Source: Pseudomonadota bacterium (GTDB lineage Bacteria > Pseudomonadota > Alphaproteobacteria > Dongiales > Dongiaceae). Taken from it: a stretch of 64,000 nucleotides of DNA. The notes under the pieces are model-generated. The model had not been told where the DNA came from. It saw only the letters and a list, made by a program, of their open reading frames with translations, and searched no databases. The stretch is from assembly GCA_021792365.1 (NCBI GenBank), contig JAJYUT010000003.1:682001-746000 (forward strand), given 5' to 3'. Position 1 is the stretch's first letter, and each line of letters opens with the position of its first letter. This document shows, one piece after another, positions 35,765-45,400 of the stretch. Both the position numbers and the translations under genes were made by a program.

Positions 35765-36784
35765 CTAGGCCGTGCCCGGCACGCCCTTGGTCGTCGAGTA
35801 TTCGAAATGCAGCGCCTCGCCGGGATGGACCAGCGGATAGATGCCGTGGGCGGCCATCGCGGCCTCCGAGAAGCCGCAGAGGATGAGCTTCAGCTTGCCG
35901 GGATAGGTGGCGATGTCGCCGATCGCGAAGATGCCCGGCGCGCTCGAAGCGCAATTCTGCGGAGAGACCGTGATGTGGTTGTGGTCGAGGTTGAGTCCCC
36001 AATGGGCGATCGGTCCCAGGTTCATGGCGAGGCCGAAGAAGGGCAGCAGCACATCCGCCTCGAGGCGGCGCACCTGGCCCTCCAGGGTTGCGACGTTGAC
36101 GGCACTCAACTGGCCGTTCGCGCCCTCCAGGGAGTGGAGCTGATAAGGCACCACCAGCTCGATCTGGCCGTGCCTCGCCAGTTCCTCCATGCGCGCGACC
36201 GATTCCGGCGCGCCGCGGAATTTCGGACGGCGATGGATGACGTAGATGTGCTCGGCGATGCCGGCCAGGGCGAGTGTCCAGTCGAGCGCGGAATCGCCGC
36301 CGCCGGCGATGACCACGCGCTTGCCGCGCAGGTCCTCGCGGCGCTTCACGAGGTAGAAGACGCTCCTGCCCTCGTATTCGGTCAGGCGCTCGAGCGGCGG
36401 GCGGTTCGGGCCGAAGGCGCCGACCCCGGCCGCGATGATGACGGCGCGAGCATCGATCCGGGTGCCGGTGGAGGTCTCGAGCAGCCAGCGATCGCCGACC
36501 GGCGTCAGCTTGTCCACCTGCTGGCCCAGATGGTACACCGGCGCGAACGGCGTGGCCTGCTGCTCCAGCTTCTGGATCAAGGCGGCAGCATCGATCGCGG
36601 GATAGCCTGGGATGTCGTAGATCGGCTTCTCGGGATAGAGCGCGGCGCATTGCCCGCCGGTCGTCTCCAGCGCGTCGATGACGTGGCACTTCATTTTCAG
36701 CATGCCGCATTCGAACACGGCGAACAGGCCGACCGGGCCGGCGCCGATGATTGCCACGTCCGTCACATGCGCCGATTGGGCCAT
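35765..36784 (-). CDS. Ferredoxin/flavodoxin-NADP+ reductase, thioredoxin-reductase-like type
   Basis: This 339-residue flavoprotein has the FAD motif IIGAGPVGLFA (13-23), the GGQCAALYPEKPIYDIPG stretch and an NADPH motif VIAGGGDSALDW near 161. It ends with GIFAIGDIATYPGKLKL and a C-terminal HFEYSTTKG that stacks on FAD. The redox CxxC of thioredoxin reductase is absent, which marks the ferredoxin reductase branch. It would move electrons between NADPH and a ferredoxin. A GGAGA site precedes the ATG. Confidence 0.88.
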   Translation of the reverse strand: MAQSAHVTDVAIIGAGPVGLFAVFECGMLKMKCHVIDALETTGGQCAALYPEKPIYDIPGYPAIDAAALIQKLEQQATPFAPVYHLGQQVDKLTPVGDRWLLETSTGTRIDARAVIIAAGVGAFGPNRPPLERLTEYEGRSVFYLVKRREDLRGKRVVIAGGGDSALDWTLALAGIAEHIYVIHRRPKFRGAPESVARMEELARHGQIELVVPYQLHSLEGANGQLSAVNVATLEGQVRRLEADVLLPFFGLAMNLGPIAHWGLNLDHNHITVSPQNCASSAPGIFAIGDIATYPGKLKLILCGFSEAAMAAHGIYPLVHPGEALHFEYSTTKGVPGTA

Positions 36785-37016
36785 GATCTCTCCATATTCC
36801 TATTCAACTGGCCCCGCCTGACCATGGCGAGGGCAAATCGCGCCGCATCCTGCCGCCCGCTGTACCCCAAATCCATCGTGGGGGCGACATGGCCAGCGCA
36901 GTTCCGGCATCCATCAGGCCGGCTGTTCCGCCCCGATCCCGTTCCGTTCCGCAATAACCCGGCAAGTGCCTGGGTGAATTGATCTTGCGAGAAGGGATCG
37001 TTAAAAGCTTGGCGCG

Positions 37017-37523
37017 ATGATGCCCATGATCAAGAGCCCGTCAGTGCCCGCGCTCAACCTGCCCGATCTGGCCGCCACCGAGGCTTTCGGACGCCACTTG
37101 GCGAAGGCGCTGCAGCGGCGCGACGTGGTGGCGCTGAAAGGCGGCCTGGGGGTGGGAAAGACGACCTTGGCCCGCGCCATCGTCGCCGGCCTTACGCCCG
37201 GTACGGAGGACGTGCCGAGCCCGACGTTCACCCTGGTCCAGACCTATCCGGTCACGCTCGGCGAGGGGCCGGCGGAGCTCTGGCACTTCGACCTCTACCG
37301 GCTGGACCGGCCGGACCAGGTCTATGAGCTGGGGATCGAGGACGCGCTGGCCGAGGGCGTGTCGCTGATCGAATGGCCGGAACTGGCGGCGGGATTGCTG
37401 CCGAAGGAGCGCTTGTTGACGGTCGAACTGCAGATCACCAAAAGCGAGGCGCGGCATGCCTCGATCGAAGGCGGCGCGGCCTGGGGCGACCGGCTCGCGG
37501 GACTGCTGGCGGGGCGGCCGTGA
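37017..37523 (+). CDS. tsaE: tRNA threonylcarbamoyladenosine biosynthesis ATPase TsaE
   Basis: The 168-residue P-loop ATPase has Walker A KGGLGVGKTT (41-50), PSPTFTLVQTY, HFDLYRL and the GLIEW-like motif VSLIEWPE. It works with TsaB and TsaD in making t6A37 of ANN-reading tRNAs. The start ATG (MMP) is followed by a second ATG (MIK) four codons in; either could serve. Its stop overlaps the amgK start (GTGA). Confidence 0.93.
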   Translation: MMPMIKSPSVPALNLPDLAATEAFGRHLAKALQRRDVVALKGGLGVGKTTLARAIVAGLTPGTEDVPSPTFTLVQTYPVTLGEGPAELWHFDLYRLDRPDQVYELGIEDALAEGVSLIEWPELAAGLLPKERLLTVELQITKSEARHASIEGGAAWGDRLAGLLAGRP

Positions 37524-38542
37524 GCGCCCGGATCGACCGCGCCGAGCGCGAGACACACATCGCGGCGTTCCTGGCGGAGGCAGGCTGGGGCGCCGCGGAG
37601 CGCGGGCTGCTCGCAGGCGATGCATCCTTCCGCCGCTATGACCGGCTCACTCTCGGCGGCAAGACCGCGGTGCTGATGGACGCACCGCCGCCCATGGAGA
37701 ATGTCGCCCCTTTCATCAACGTGGCGAGCCTGCTGGGCGGGCTCGGTTTCAGCACGCCGCGCATCCTGGCGCAGGACCAGGGGCGCGGGCTGCTGCTGCT
37801 CGAGGACCTGGGCGACGACACCTATACGCGGCTGCTGCAGCAGGGGCGCGACGAGCGCGCGCTCTATGAGCTTGCCATCGATGCGCTGATCGAGCTGCGC
37901 CGCCGCGTACCGCAGAGCGCGCTGGAGGCCTTGCCGGCCTTCGACGAGGCGCGCTGCCTGCGCGAGGTCTCGCTGCTGCTGGACTGGTACTGGCCGGCGA
38001 TCAAGGGCGCGGCGGCACCGGACAACGTGCGCGTGGAGTTCGAAGCGGCGTGGCGCGCAGTGCTGCCAAGTCTGTGGAAGGCCGGCAGGACCATCACCCT
38101 GTTCGATTTCCATGTCGATAATCTGCTTGTGCTGCCTGACCGCGACGGTTTCCAGGCCTGCGGGCTGCTGGACTTCCAGGATGCGGTGGCGGGGCCGGCG
38201 CCCTTCGACCTCGCCTCGCTGCTCGAGGATGTGCGCCGGCACGTGCCGCAGGCCTTGGCGGAGGCGATGATCGAGCGCTATCTGAGGGGCAACGCCGATC
38301 TCGCGAAAGCCGATTTCCTTGCGGCCTATGCGGTCTCGGCGGCGCAGCGCAACACGCGCATCGCCGGCACCTTCACGCGACTGCTGAAGCGCGACAGCAA
38401 GCCCAACTATCAGCGCTTCATGCCGCGGGTGTGGGAATTGCTGGAGCAGGACATCGCCCATCCGGCCCTGGCGCCGGTCAGGGCCTGGTTCGATCAGCAC
38501 CTCAAGCCGGCGGAGCGACGGCCGGTGATCGACGTCAGATGA
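37520..38542 (+). CDS. amgK: N-acetylmuramate/N-acetylglucosamine kinase (aminoglycoside phosphotransferase fold)
   Basis: The 340-residue kinase matches AmgK, which phosphorylates the anomeric carbon of MurNAc or GlcNAc from cell-wall turnover. It shows GDASFRRYDRL near 34, LLLLEDLGD, the catalytic loop FDFHVDNLLV near 197-206 and LDFQDAVAGP. The GTG start at 37520 overlaps the tsaE stop. The next gene encodes a MurU-like nucleotidyltransferase, the next enzyme of the AmgK-MurU recycling route, which supports the substrate. Confidence 0.85.
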   Translation: MSARIDRAERETHIAAFLAEAGWGAAERGLLAGDASFRRYDRLTLGGKTAVLMDAPPPMENVAPFINVASLLGGLGFSTPRILAQDQGRGLLLLEDLGDDTYTRLLQQGRDERALYELAIDALIELRRRVPQSALEALPAFDEARCLREVSLLLDWYWPAIKGAAAPDNVRVEFEAAWRAVLPSLWKAGRTITLFDFHVDNLLVLPDRDGFQACGLLDFQDAVAGPAPFDLASLLEDVRRHVPQALAEAMIERYLRGNADLAKADFLAAYAVSAAQRNTRIAGTFTRLLKRDSKPNYQRFMPRVWELLEQDIAHPALAPVRAWFDQHLKPAERRPVIDVR

Positions 38543-38564
38543 GTCACTTTCAGGGACCGCCTTC

Positions 38565-39305
38565 GTGAGCAAGACCACCGGAATCAAGATGCCGAAAAGT
38601 GCCATGGTCCTGGCTGCCGGATTCGGCAAGCGCCTGCGCCCCTATACGGACACGATCCCCAAGCCGCTGACCAAGGTGCTGGGCGTGCCGATGATCGACG
38701 TGGTGCTGGACCGACTGGAAGCGGCGGGCGTGCAACGCGCCGTCGTCAACCTGCATCACCTCGGCGACCGGATCCGCGCGCATCTGAAGGGCCGCAAGAA
38801 GCCGGAGATCGTGTTCTCCGAGGAGGAGGAGATCCTGGAGACCGGCGGCGGCATCGTGAAGGCACTGCCGCTGCTGGGCGACGAGCCGTTCTTTACGGTG
38901 AATGCCAAGATCATCTGGCTCAACGGCAAGACCGATTGCCTCGTGCGCATGGCGCAGGCCTTCGATCCCGACAGGATGGACGCGCTGCTGCTTTTGCATT
39001 CCACGGCGCAGGCGGTCGGCTATGACGGGATGGGCGATTTCGCGATGGATCCGCTCGGCCGGCTGAAGCGGCGGCCGGAGCGACAGGTGGCGCCGTTCCT
39101 CTATGCCGGCATACAGCTCTGCCACCCGCGCCTGTTTCGCGACGCGCCCAAGGGCGCCTTCTCGGCCAACATCCTGTGGGACCGTGCGATCGAGGAAGAG
39201 CGGCTCTATGGAATCCGTCACGACGGCGAGTGGTACCATGTCTCGACTCCCCAGCATCTGGAGGAAGTCGAGCGCAACCTGACCTTCCACGGCTGGCGGT
39301 TCTGA
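38565..39305 (+). CDS. murU: N-acetylmuramate 1-phosphate uridylyltransferase-like protein
   Basis: This 246-residue nucleotidyltransferase has LAAGFGKRLRPYT (16-28), IPKPLTKVLGVPM, LETGGGIVKALP and HSTAQAVGYDG. MurU makes UDP-MurNAc from MurNAc-1-P, bypassing de novo synthesis. The metal-binding stretch after FFTVN reads AK (Lys115) where relatives usually carry an aspartate, so activity needs checking. A GTG start with an AGGGA site is used; an ATG at 38589 is the alternative. It lies 22 bases after amgK. Confidence 0.82.
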   Translation: MSKTTGIKMPKSAMVLAAGFGKRLRPYTDTIPKPLTKVLGVPMIDVVLDRLEAAGVQRAVVNLHHLGDRIRAHLKGRKKPEIVFSEEEEILETGGGIVKALPLLGDEPFFTVNAKIIWLNGKTDCLVRMAQAFDPDRMDALLLLHSTAQAVGYDGMGDFAMDPLGRLKRRPERQVAPFLYAGIQLCHPRLFRDAPKGAFSANILWDRAIEEERLYGIRHDGEWYHVSTPQHLEEVERNLTFHGWRF

Positions 39306-39319
39306 GACAGATTAGGGGG

Positions 39320-42300
39320 ATGGCGAATCCCCTGCTGCGCGACCGGCCCCGAGTCTTCTCGATCCCCAGCGGCGTCTCCTTCGCGGAGACCCTGGCGGCG
39401 GAACTGCTGCGCCAAGTCGGAGGCGACCCGCTGAAGCTCAGCACGATGACCGTGCTGCTGCCGAACCGGCGCGCCTGCCGGACCCTGCAGGAGGCATTCC
39501 TGCACCAGGCCGTCCGGCCGGATCGGAGCAGCGCAAGCCTGCTGCCACGCTTGATGCCGATCGGCGATCTCGATTCGGACGACCTCAGCGTGCTGGGTGG
39601 CGCCCTGTTCGGCGCGGCGGCCGACATCCCGCCGGCGATCGGGGAGCTCAAGCGCCGCATGCTGCTGGCGCGGCTCATCATGGCGGCGCCGGCACGCAGC
39701 GGCCCGCGCACCGCCGCGATCCGGCTGGACCAGGCGACGCAATTGGCTGCGGAGCTGGCGCGGCTGCTTGACCAGGTGGAGACGGAGCGCAAGGACCTCT
39801 CAGCGCTGGAAGGATTGGTGCCGGAAAGCCTGGCCGCGCATTGGCAGCTCACCATCAATTTCCTCGACATATTGCGGCACGCCTGGCCCGACATCCTGGC
39901 CGACGAAGGCGCGATTGATCCGGCCGAAAGGCGCAACCGCCTGCTCGACCTGCAGCGCGCGGTGTGGGAAGCGGCACCGCCATCGACGCCGGTCATCGCC
40001 GCGGGCTCCACCGGCTCGATCCCCGCAGCGGCCGACCTGATGCACACCATCGCGCGCCTGCCGCATGGTGCGGTCTACCTGCCGGGGCTCGACCGCGCGC
40101 CAAGCCAGGAGGATTGGGAGGCGATCACGGCAGATCCCAGCCACCCGCAATACGGCTTGGCGCAACTGCTGATGCGGTTCGAGATCGCGCGCGATGACGT
40201 GGCGGATGTTGTGAGTCCTCCTCCCCCAAGCTGGGAAAGTGCCGGGGTGGGGAAAGCGAGCGATGACGCTCCCCCGCCGAGGCGCGGCTTCACCGTCCCT
40301 CCCGCCGTCGGTGCACGGGATTCAGGAGCGGGCGCCTTGCGCGCGCAGATCGTGTCCGCGGCCTTGCTGCCGGCGGAGCGCACCCATGGCTGGAAAGAGC
40401 GTGCGGATTCGCTGATGCCGGCCGGTGCGGCGATGGCGGACGTGCAGCGGATCGATTGCCAGAGCGAGCGCGAGGAGGCGCAGGTGATCGCCCTCGCCTT
40501 GCGCGGCTTCCTCGCGGAGAACGAGGAAGGTATCGCCGCCCTGGTGACCCCGGACCGCAAGCTGGCGCGACGCGTGGCGGCGGAACTCAAGCGCTGGCGC
40601 ATCGAGATCGACGATTCCGCCGGCCAGCCCTTGGCGCAGACCGCGCCCGGCGCCTATCTGCTCGCGCTGTGCGAAGCGGCAGCGAGCGAGTGGGCGCCGA
40701 TCCCGCTGCTCGCCCTCGTCAAGCATCCGCTTGCCGCCGGCAAGCGGGCGCTTGGCAACCTACGCGGGTCGGCGCGGCGGCTGGATCGCGCGGTGCTGCG
40801 CGGACCGCGGCCGGCGCCGGGCCTGGACGGGCTGCGCCGCGCGATCGAAGCGTGCCGGCAGGACGAGCGGGCCCCGTTGTCGGAGGTCGAGGCCGAGAAG
40901 CTGGGAAAGATGGTGGGCGCGCTGGAGCGCGCGACCGCACCGATCGCGGAGTGGACGAAGCCCTCGCCGCCGGTCGAGCGGCTGCGCGCCCTGGTCGCTT
41001 CGGCGGAAGCGCTCGCCGCCACCCAGGAAGAACGGGGTGTCGAGCGGCTGTGGCGCGACGAGGCTGGCGAAGCCTTGTCCGATTTCGTGCACGATGCGCT
41101 GCAGGCTTTTGCCGGACTGCCGCCGGTGGCGCCGGAGGACTTTACGGCCCTGATGCTGGAGCTGCTGTCCGGGATCGCGGTGCGGCCGCGCTTCGGACGG
41201 CATCCCCGGCTGTTCATCTGGGGCCCATTGGAAGCGCGCTTGCAGCAGGCCGACCTGCTGGCGCTGGGCAGCCTCAATGAAGGCACCTGGCCGGCGGAAA
41301 GCGCGATCGATCCGTGGCTCAACCGCCCGATGCGCCAAGGCTTCGGCCTGCCCGCGCCGGAGCGCAAGATCGGCCTCTCTGCGCACGATTTCCAGCAGGC
41401 GATGGGCGCGAAACGCGTGCTGCTGACGCGCGCCGAGCGGGTCGACGGCGCGCCGACCGTGCCCTCGCGCTGGCTGCTGCGGCTCGATGCGTTCCTGACC
41501 TGCGCAGGCGAGGGCTTGCGCGCGGATGCGCATGCGATCGAGCGGCGGCTGGCGCATGCGATCGACCGGCCACTGAAGGTCGAGGCAAGCCGGCGACCCA
41601 TGCCGCGTCCCGGCGCCGCGCACCGGCCGAACAAGGTTTCGGTCACGTGGATCGAGGTGTGGCGGCGCAACCCCTATGCGATCTATGCGCGCTACATCCT
41701 GCGCCTGAAAGCGCTGGAGCCGCTGGACCAGGATCCGGGCGCCGCCGATCTCGGCAGCGCAGTGCACGATGCGCTGCACGCATTTACCGAGCGGTTCCCG
41801 CATGCGCTGCCGAGCGACGCCCTGACGCTGCTCTGCGCAGAGGGCGAAGCGGCGTTCCGTGACTGGCTGGACCGCCCGAATGTCTGGGCCTTTTGGCAGC
41901 CGCGCTTCCAGCGCATCGCGGCGTGGTGGCTCGCCCAGGAACGCGAGCGCCGGCGGCTCTTGAAATCCATCGCGACGGAATGGGATGGAAAACTCGCGCT
42001 GACGAATGTCACGCCGCCCTTCACGCTGACCGCACGCGCGGACCGGATCGACACGCTGCGCGACGGTGCGCTCGCGATCATCGACTACAAGACCGGGCAG
42101 CCGCCGATGCAGCGCGATATCGAGTTCGGCTTCGCACCGCAATTGCCGTTGGAAGCGGCGATGGCGCTTGAAGGGGGCTTTGACGGGATAGATGCATCGG
42201 TCGTCGCAGAGCTGTCGCACTGGCAGTTGAACGGTGGGCGCAATGGCGGCGCGGAGAAGCCGGTCGGCGAGGATCCCATGAATCTCGCCGCGCAGGCCCA

Positions 42301-42451
42301 TGCCGGACTGATCGCGCTGGTCAGGCAGTTCAGCGCCGAGGACGCGGCCTATGTCGCGACACCCGATCCGCAATACGCGCCGAAATACGACGACTACGCC
42401 CACCTCGCGCGCAACATCGAGTGGCTGAGCGAGCGGGAGCCTTGGCCATGA
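39320..42451 (+). CDS. addB: Double-strand break repair protein AddB
   Basis: The 1043-residue subunit of the AddAB helicase-nuclease processes DNA ends for RecA. The N-terminus (RVFSIPSGVSFAETLA) is the inactivated helicase-like half. The C-terminal RecB-type nuclease shows AIIDYKTGQPP near residue 920 and QLPLEAAM. Residues ~299-334 are Pro/Ser-rich (SPPPPSWESAG, DDAPPPRRGF) and encoded by DNA that looks like an intergenic repeat. The ATG at 39320 has GGGG directly before it. The end overlaps addA (ATGA). Confidence 0.92.
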   Translation: MANPLLRDRPRVFSIPSGVSFAETLAAELLRQVGGDPLKLSTMTVLLPNRRACRTLQEAFLHQAVRPDRSSASLLPRLMPIGDLDSDDLSVLGGALFGAAADIPPAIGELKRRMLLARLIMAAPARSGPRTAAIRLDQATQLAAELARLLDQVETERKDLSALEGLVPESLAAHWQLTINFLDILRHAWPDILADEGAIDPAERRNRLLDLQRAVWEAAPPSTPVIAAGSTGSIPAAADLMHTIARLPHGAVYLPGLDRAPSQEDWEAITADPSHPQYGLAQLLMRFEIARDDVADVVSPPPPSWESAGVGKASDDAPPPRRGFTVPPAVGARDSGAGALRAQIVSAALLPAERTHGWKERADSLMPAGAAMADVQRIDCQSEREEAQVIALALRGFLAENEEGIAALVTPDRKLARRVAAELKRWRIEIDDSAGQPLAQTAPGAYLLALCEAAASEWAPIPLLALVKHPLAAGKRALGNLRGSARRLDRAVLRGPRPAPGLDGLRRAIEACRQDERAPLSEVEAEKLGKMVGALERATAPIAEWTKPSPPVERLRALVASAEALAATQEERGVERLWRDEAGEALSDFVHDALQAFAGLPPVAPEDFTALMLELLSGIAVRPRFGRHPRLFIWGPLEARLQQADLLALGSLNEGTWPAESAIDPWLNRPMRQGFGLPAPERKIGLSAHDFQQAMGAKRVLLTRAERVDGAPTVPSRWLLRLDAFLTCAGEGLRADAHAIERRLAHAIDRPLKVEASRRPMPRPGAAHRPNKVSVTWIEVWRRNPYAIYARYILRLKALEPLDQDPGAADLGSAVHDALHAFTERFPHALPSDALTLLCAEGEAAFRDWLDRPNVWAFWQPRFQRIAAWWLAQERERRRLLKSIATEWDGKLALTNVTPPFTLTARADRIDTLRDGALAIIDYKTGQPPMQRDIEFGFAPQLPLEAAMALEGGFDGIDASVVAELSHWQLNGGRNGGAEKPVGEDPMNLAAQAHAGLIALVRQFSAEDAAYVATPDPQYAPKYDDYAHLARNIEWLSEREPWP
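40213..40320 (+). repeat. Intergenic-type repeat read in frame inside addB
   Basis: CCTCCTCCCCCAAGCTGGG, a G-rich GGGGTGGGG, GCTCCCCCGCCGAGG and CCGTCCCTCCCGCC follow each other, matching the C-run/G-run style of the intergenic palindromes here and not that of the surrounding addB codons. Length is a multiple of three with no stop. Confidence 0.5.
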
Positions 42452-45400
42452 GCGCGCTCAACCTCGAGATCCTGCAGCAGGCGAGCGCGGCGCAGCGCAG
42501 GGGATCGGATCCCGGCTATTCCGCCTGGGTCTCGGCCTCGGCGGGATCGGGCAAGACCAAGGTGCTGGGCGATCGCGTGCTGCGCCTGCTGCTGAGCAAC
42601 GTGCCGCCCGGCAAGATCCTGTGCCTCACCTTCACCAAGGCGGCGGCGGCGGAGATGTCCAATCGCGTGGCGGAGCGCCTCTCGGTCTGGGCGGCTGCGT
42701 CCGACGACACGCTGCGCGCGGAGTTGCGCGCCTTGACCGGCGGTGGCGACACCGCAACCTTGATGCCGGTCGCGCGGCGGCTGTTCGCACGAGTGCTGGA
42801 CACGCCGGGCGGCATGAAGATCATGACCATCCATGCGTTCTGCCAGTCGCTGCTGCGGCGCTTTCCATTGGAAGCCGAGGTTGCGCCGCATTTCAGCCTG
42901 ATCGAGGAGCGCGATGCCGCCGCGCTGCTGGGCGAGGCGCGCGACGAGATGCTGAGCGCGGCACGCAACGCGCCCGACACGCCGCTGCGCAAGGCGCTGG
43001 ATGTCGTCGTCACGCGCATGCTGGAGGGAAGGCTCAATGACCTGATGCGCGAGCTGTTCGGCCGGCGCGCGCGGTTCGAGCGGCTGGTGGAGAGCGCGGA
43101 CAGCGCGGCAATCCGCGCGGCCCTGCGGCGCACATTAAGCGTCGGGCCGGAGGAGACGCGCGAAACGATCCTGGCTGACGCGGTGGCGGATTCGGCGTGC
43201 AATCCGAAGACCCTGCATCGCGCGGCGGATGCGCTGGCGCAGGGCAGCGACAAGGACCGGGAACGGGCCGACACGTTGCGCCGGTGGCTCAAGGCGGATA
43301 TCGCCGAGCGCGCGATCCTGTTCGAGGACTACTGCGCCGTGTTCTTCACCCAGAACGGGGCGGTGCTGAAGAGACTGGCGACCAAGGGCGCGGTGTCGGT
43401 GTGGGCGGATGTCGCGACCTGCCTTGCCGCGGAGGCGGACCGCCTCGCCATCGTGCGCGAACGGCTGCGCGCGGTGGAGGTCGCGGTCGCGACCGAGGCG
43501 CTGGTCACGGTGAGCGCGGACGTGCTGCGGCGCTATGCGCGACGCAAGGCGGCCGCGGCGCAGCTCGATTACGAAGACCTGATCCTGAAAAGCGTCGACC
43601 TGCTGCAGCAAAGGGGCATCGCGCCCTGGGTGCTGTACAAGCTCGACGGGGGCATCGACCACGTTCTGATCGACGAGGCGCAGGACACCAACCCGGAGCA
43701 GTGGCGCGTGATCGCGGCCCTGACGGAGGAGTTCTTCGCCGGCCAGGGCGCTTCGGAGAACCCCCGCTCCATCTTCGCGGTGGGCGACCGCAAGCAATCG
43801 ATCTTCTCCTTCCAGGGCGCGGCGCCGGACGAGTTCCTGCGCTACGAGCGGCACTTCACCGCGCGGGCGGAGCGCTTTCAGTCGGTACCGCTGAACATCT
43901 CCTTCCGCTCCACCCAGGCGGTGCTGGAGCTGGTCGATACGGTTTTCGGCGGCGCGGCGCGTGCCGGCGTGGCGGTCGAGGACGAGACGATCGAGCATCG
44001 CGTCAGCCGCATCGGCGAGTATGGCGAGATCGTGGTCTGGCCGATCGCGCGGCCGATCGAGGCGGACGCGCCCGCGCCTTGGTCGCCGCCCACGGTGCGC
44101 GAACTGGCGGCGGCGCCCGAGGCACGCCTGGCGGAAGCGATCGCAGCGGAGATCGCGCATCTATTGAAGACCGGCGCGACCCGGCGCCGCGGCAAGGCCC
44201 CCTCCCGTATCACGGCGGGCGACATCATGATCCTGGTGCGCAACCGCACGCGTTTCGTCGATCTGATGGTGCGGGCGCTGAAGCGGCGGGGCATCCCGGT
44301 GGCGGGCGTCGACCGCATGACGCTGCTGGACCAGATCGCGGTCATGGACCTGATCGCCTTCTGCCGCTTCCTGCTGCTGCCGGACGATGAACTCAACCTT
44401 GCGGCCCTGCTGAAATCGCCGTTGATCGGCGTGACTGAGGAGGAGCTGTTCCAGCTCTGCGTCGATCGCGCCCCCAAGCGGCTGTGGACGCGCGTGCAGG
44501 AGATGGAAGCCAGCATGCCGGCGGCGGCGCACGCCTGCACCCTGTTGCGGCCGTTCCTGGAGCGCGTGGGTTTCGCGACGCCATACGAGCAGCTGTCGGA
44601 GCTGCTGGAGGCGCAAGGCGGACGGCGGCGGCTCTATGCACGCCTAGGTGATGAAAGCGGCGAGGCGATCGACGAGTTCCTGAACCTCGCGCTCGCCTAC
44701 GAATCCCGCCATGCGCCCAACCTGCAGGACATGCTCGCCTGGATGGAGCAGGGCGAATTGCAGGTGAAGCGCGACCTCGACGAAGGCGCGGAACGCGTGC
44801 GCATCATGACGGTGCATGGTGCGAAGGGGCTGGAAGCGCCGGTCGTGTTCCTGGCGGACCAGCGGCGCCGGCCGCAGCCGATGAGCGGTCTGTTCTGGAT
44901 CCAGGTCGGGGATGCGCAGCTACCGATCTGGTCGCCCAACATGGCGAGCGACGATCCACTGGCCGCGAACGCCCGCGCCGCCGCGCTGCAGCGCCAGCAG
45001 GAGGAAGAGAATCGCCTGCTCTATGTCGCGCTGACCCGGGCGGAGGAGCGGCTCTATGTCTGCGGCTGGTGCGGCGTGCAGCCGATGAAGCAGGCCAGCT
45101 GGCATGATCTCGTGCGCGAGGCCGCCCTTTCGACCAAGCGCGCGGTCGAAGAGAAGCGGTCGGACTCGCTCGGCGGCCCCGAGGAAGGGTGGGCGGGCCC
45201 ATGCCTGCGCCTTGCCGCCGGCGCGACGATGGAGGCCGCCGACGCGCCCGCCGCCCCCGCAGCGGAGATCGCCCTGCCCGCCTGGCTCAACGAGCCGATA
45301 CCGGACCTGCCCGACCCGCCGCGTCCCTTGACGCCATCGAGGCCATCGGAGCCGGAGCCGGCGACCCTGTCGCCGCTCGGCGAGGACCAGGGCTGGCGCT

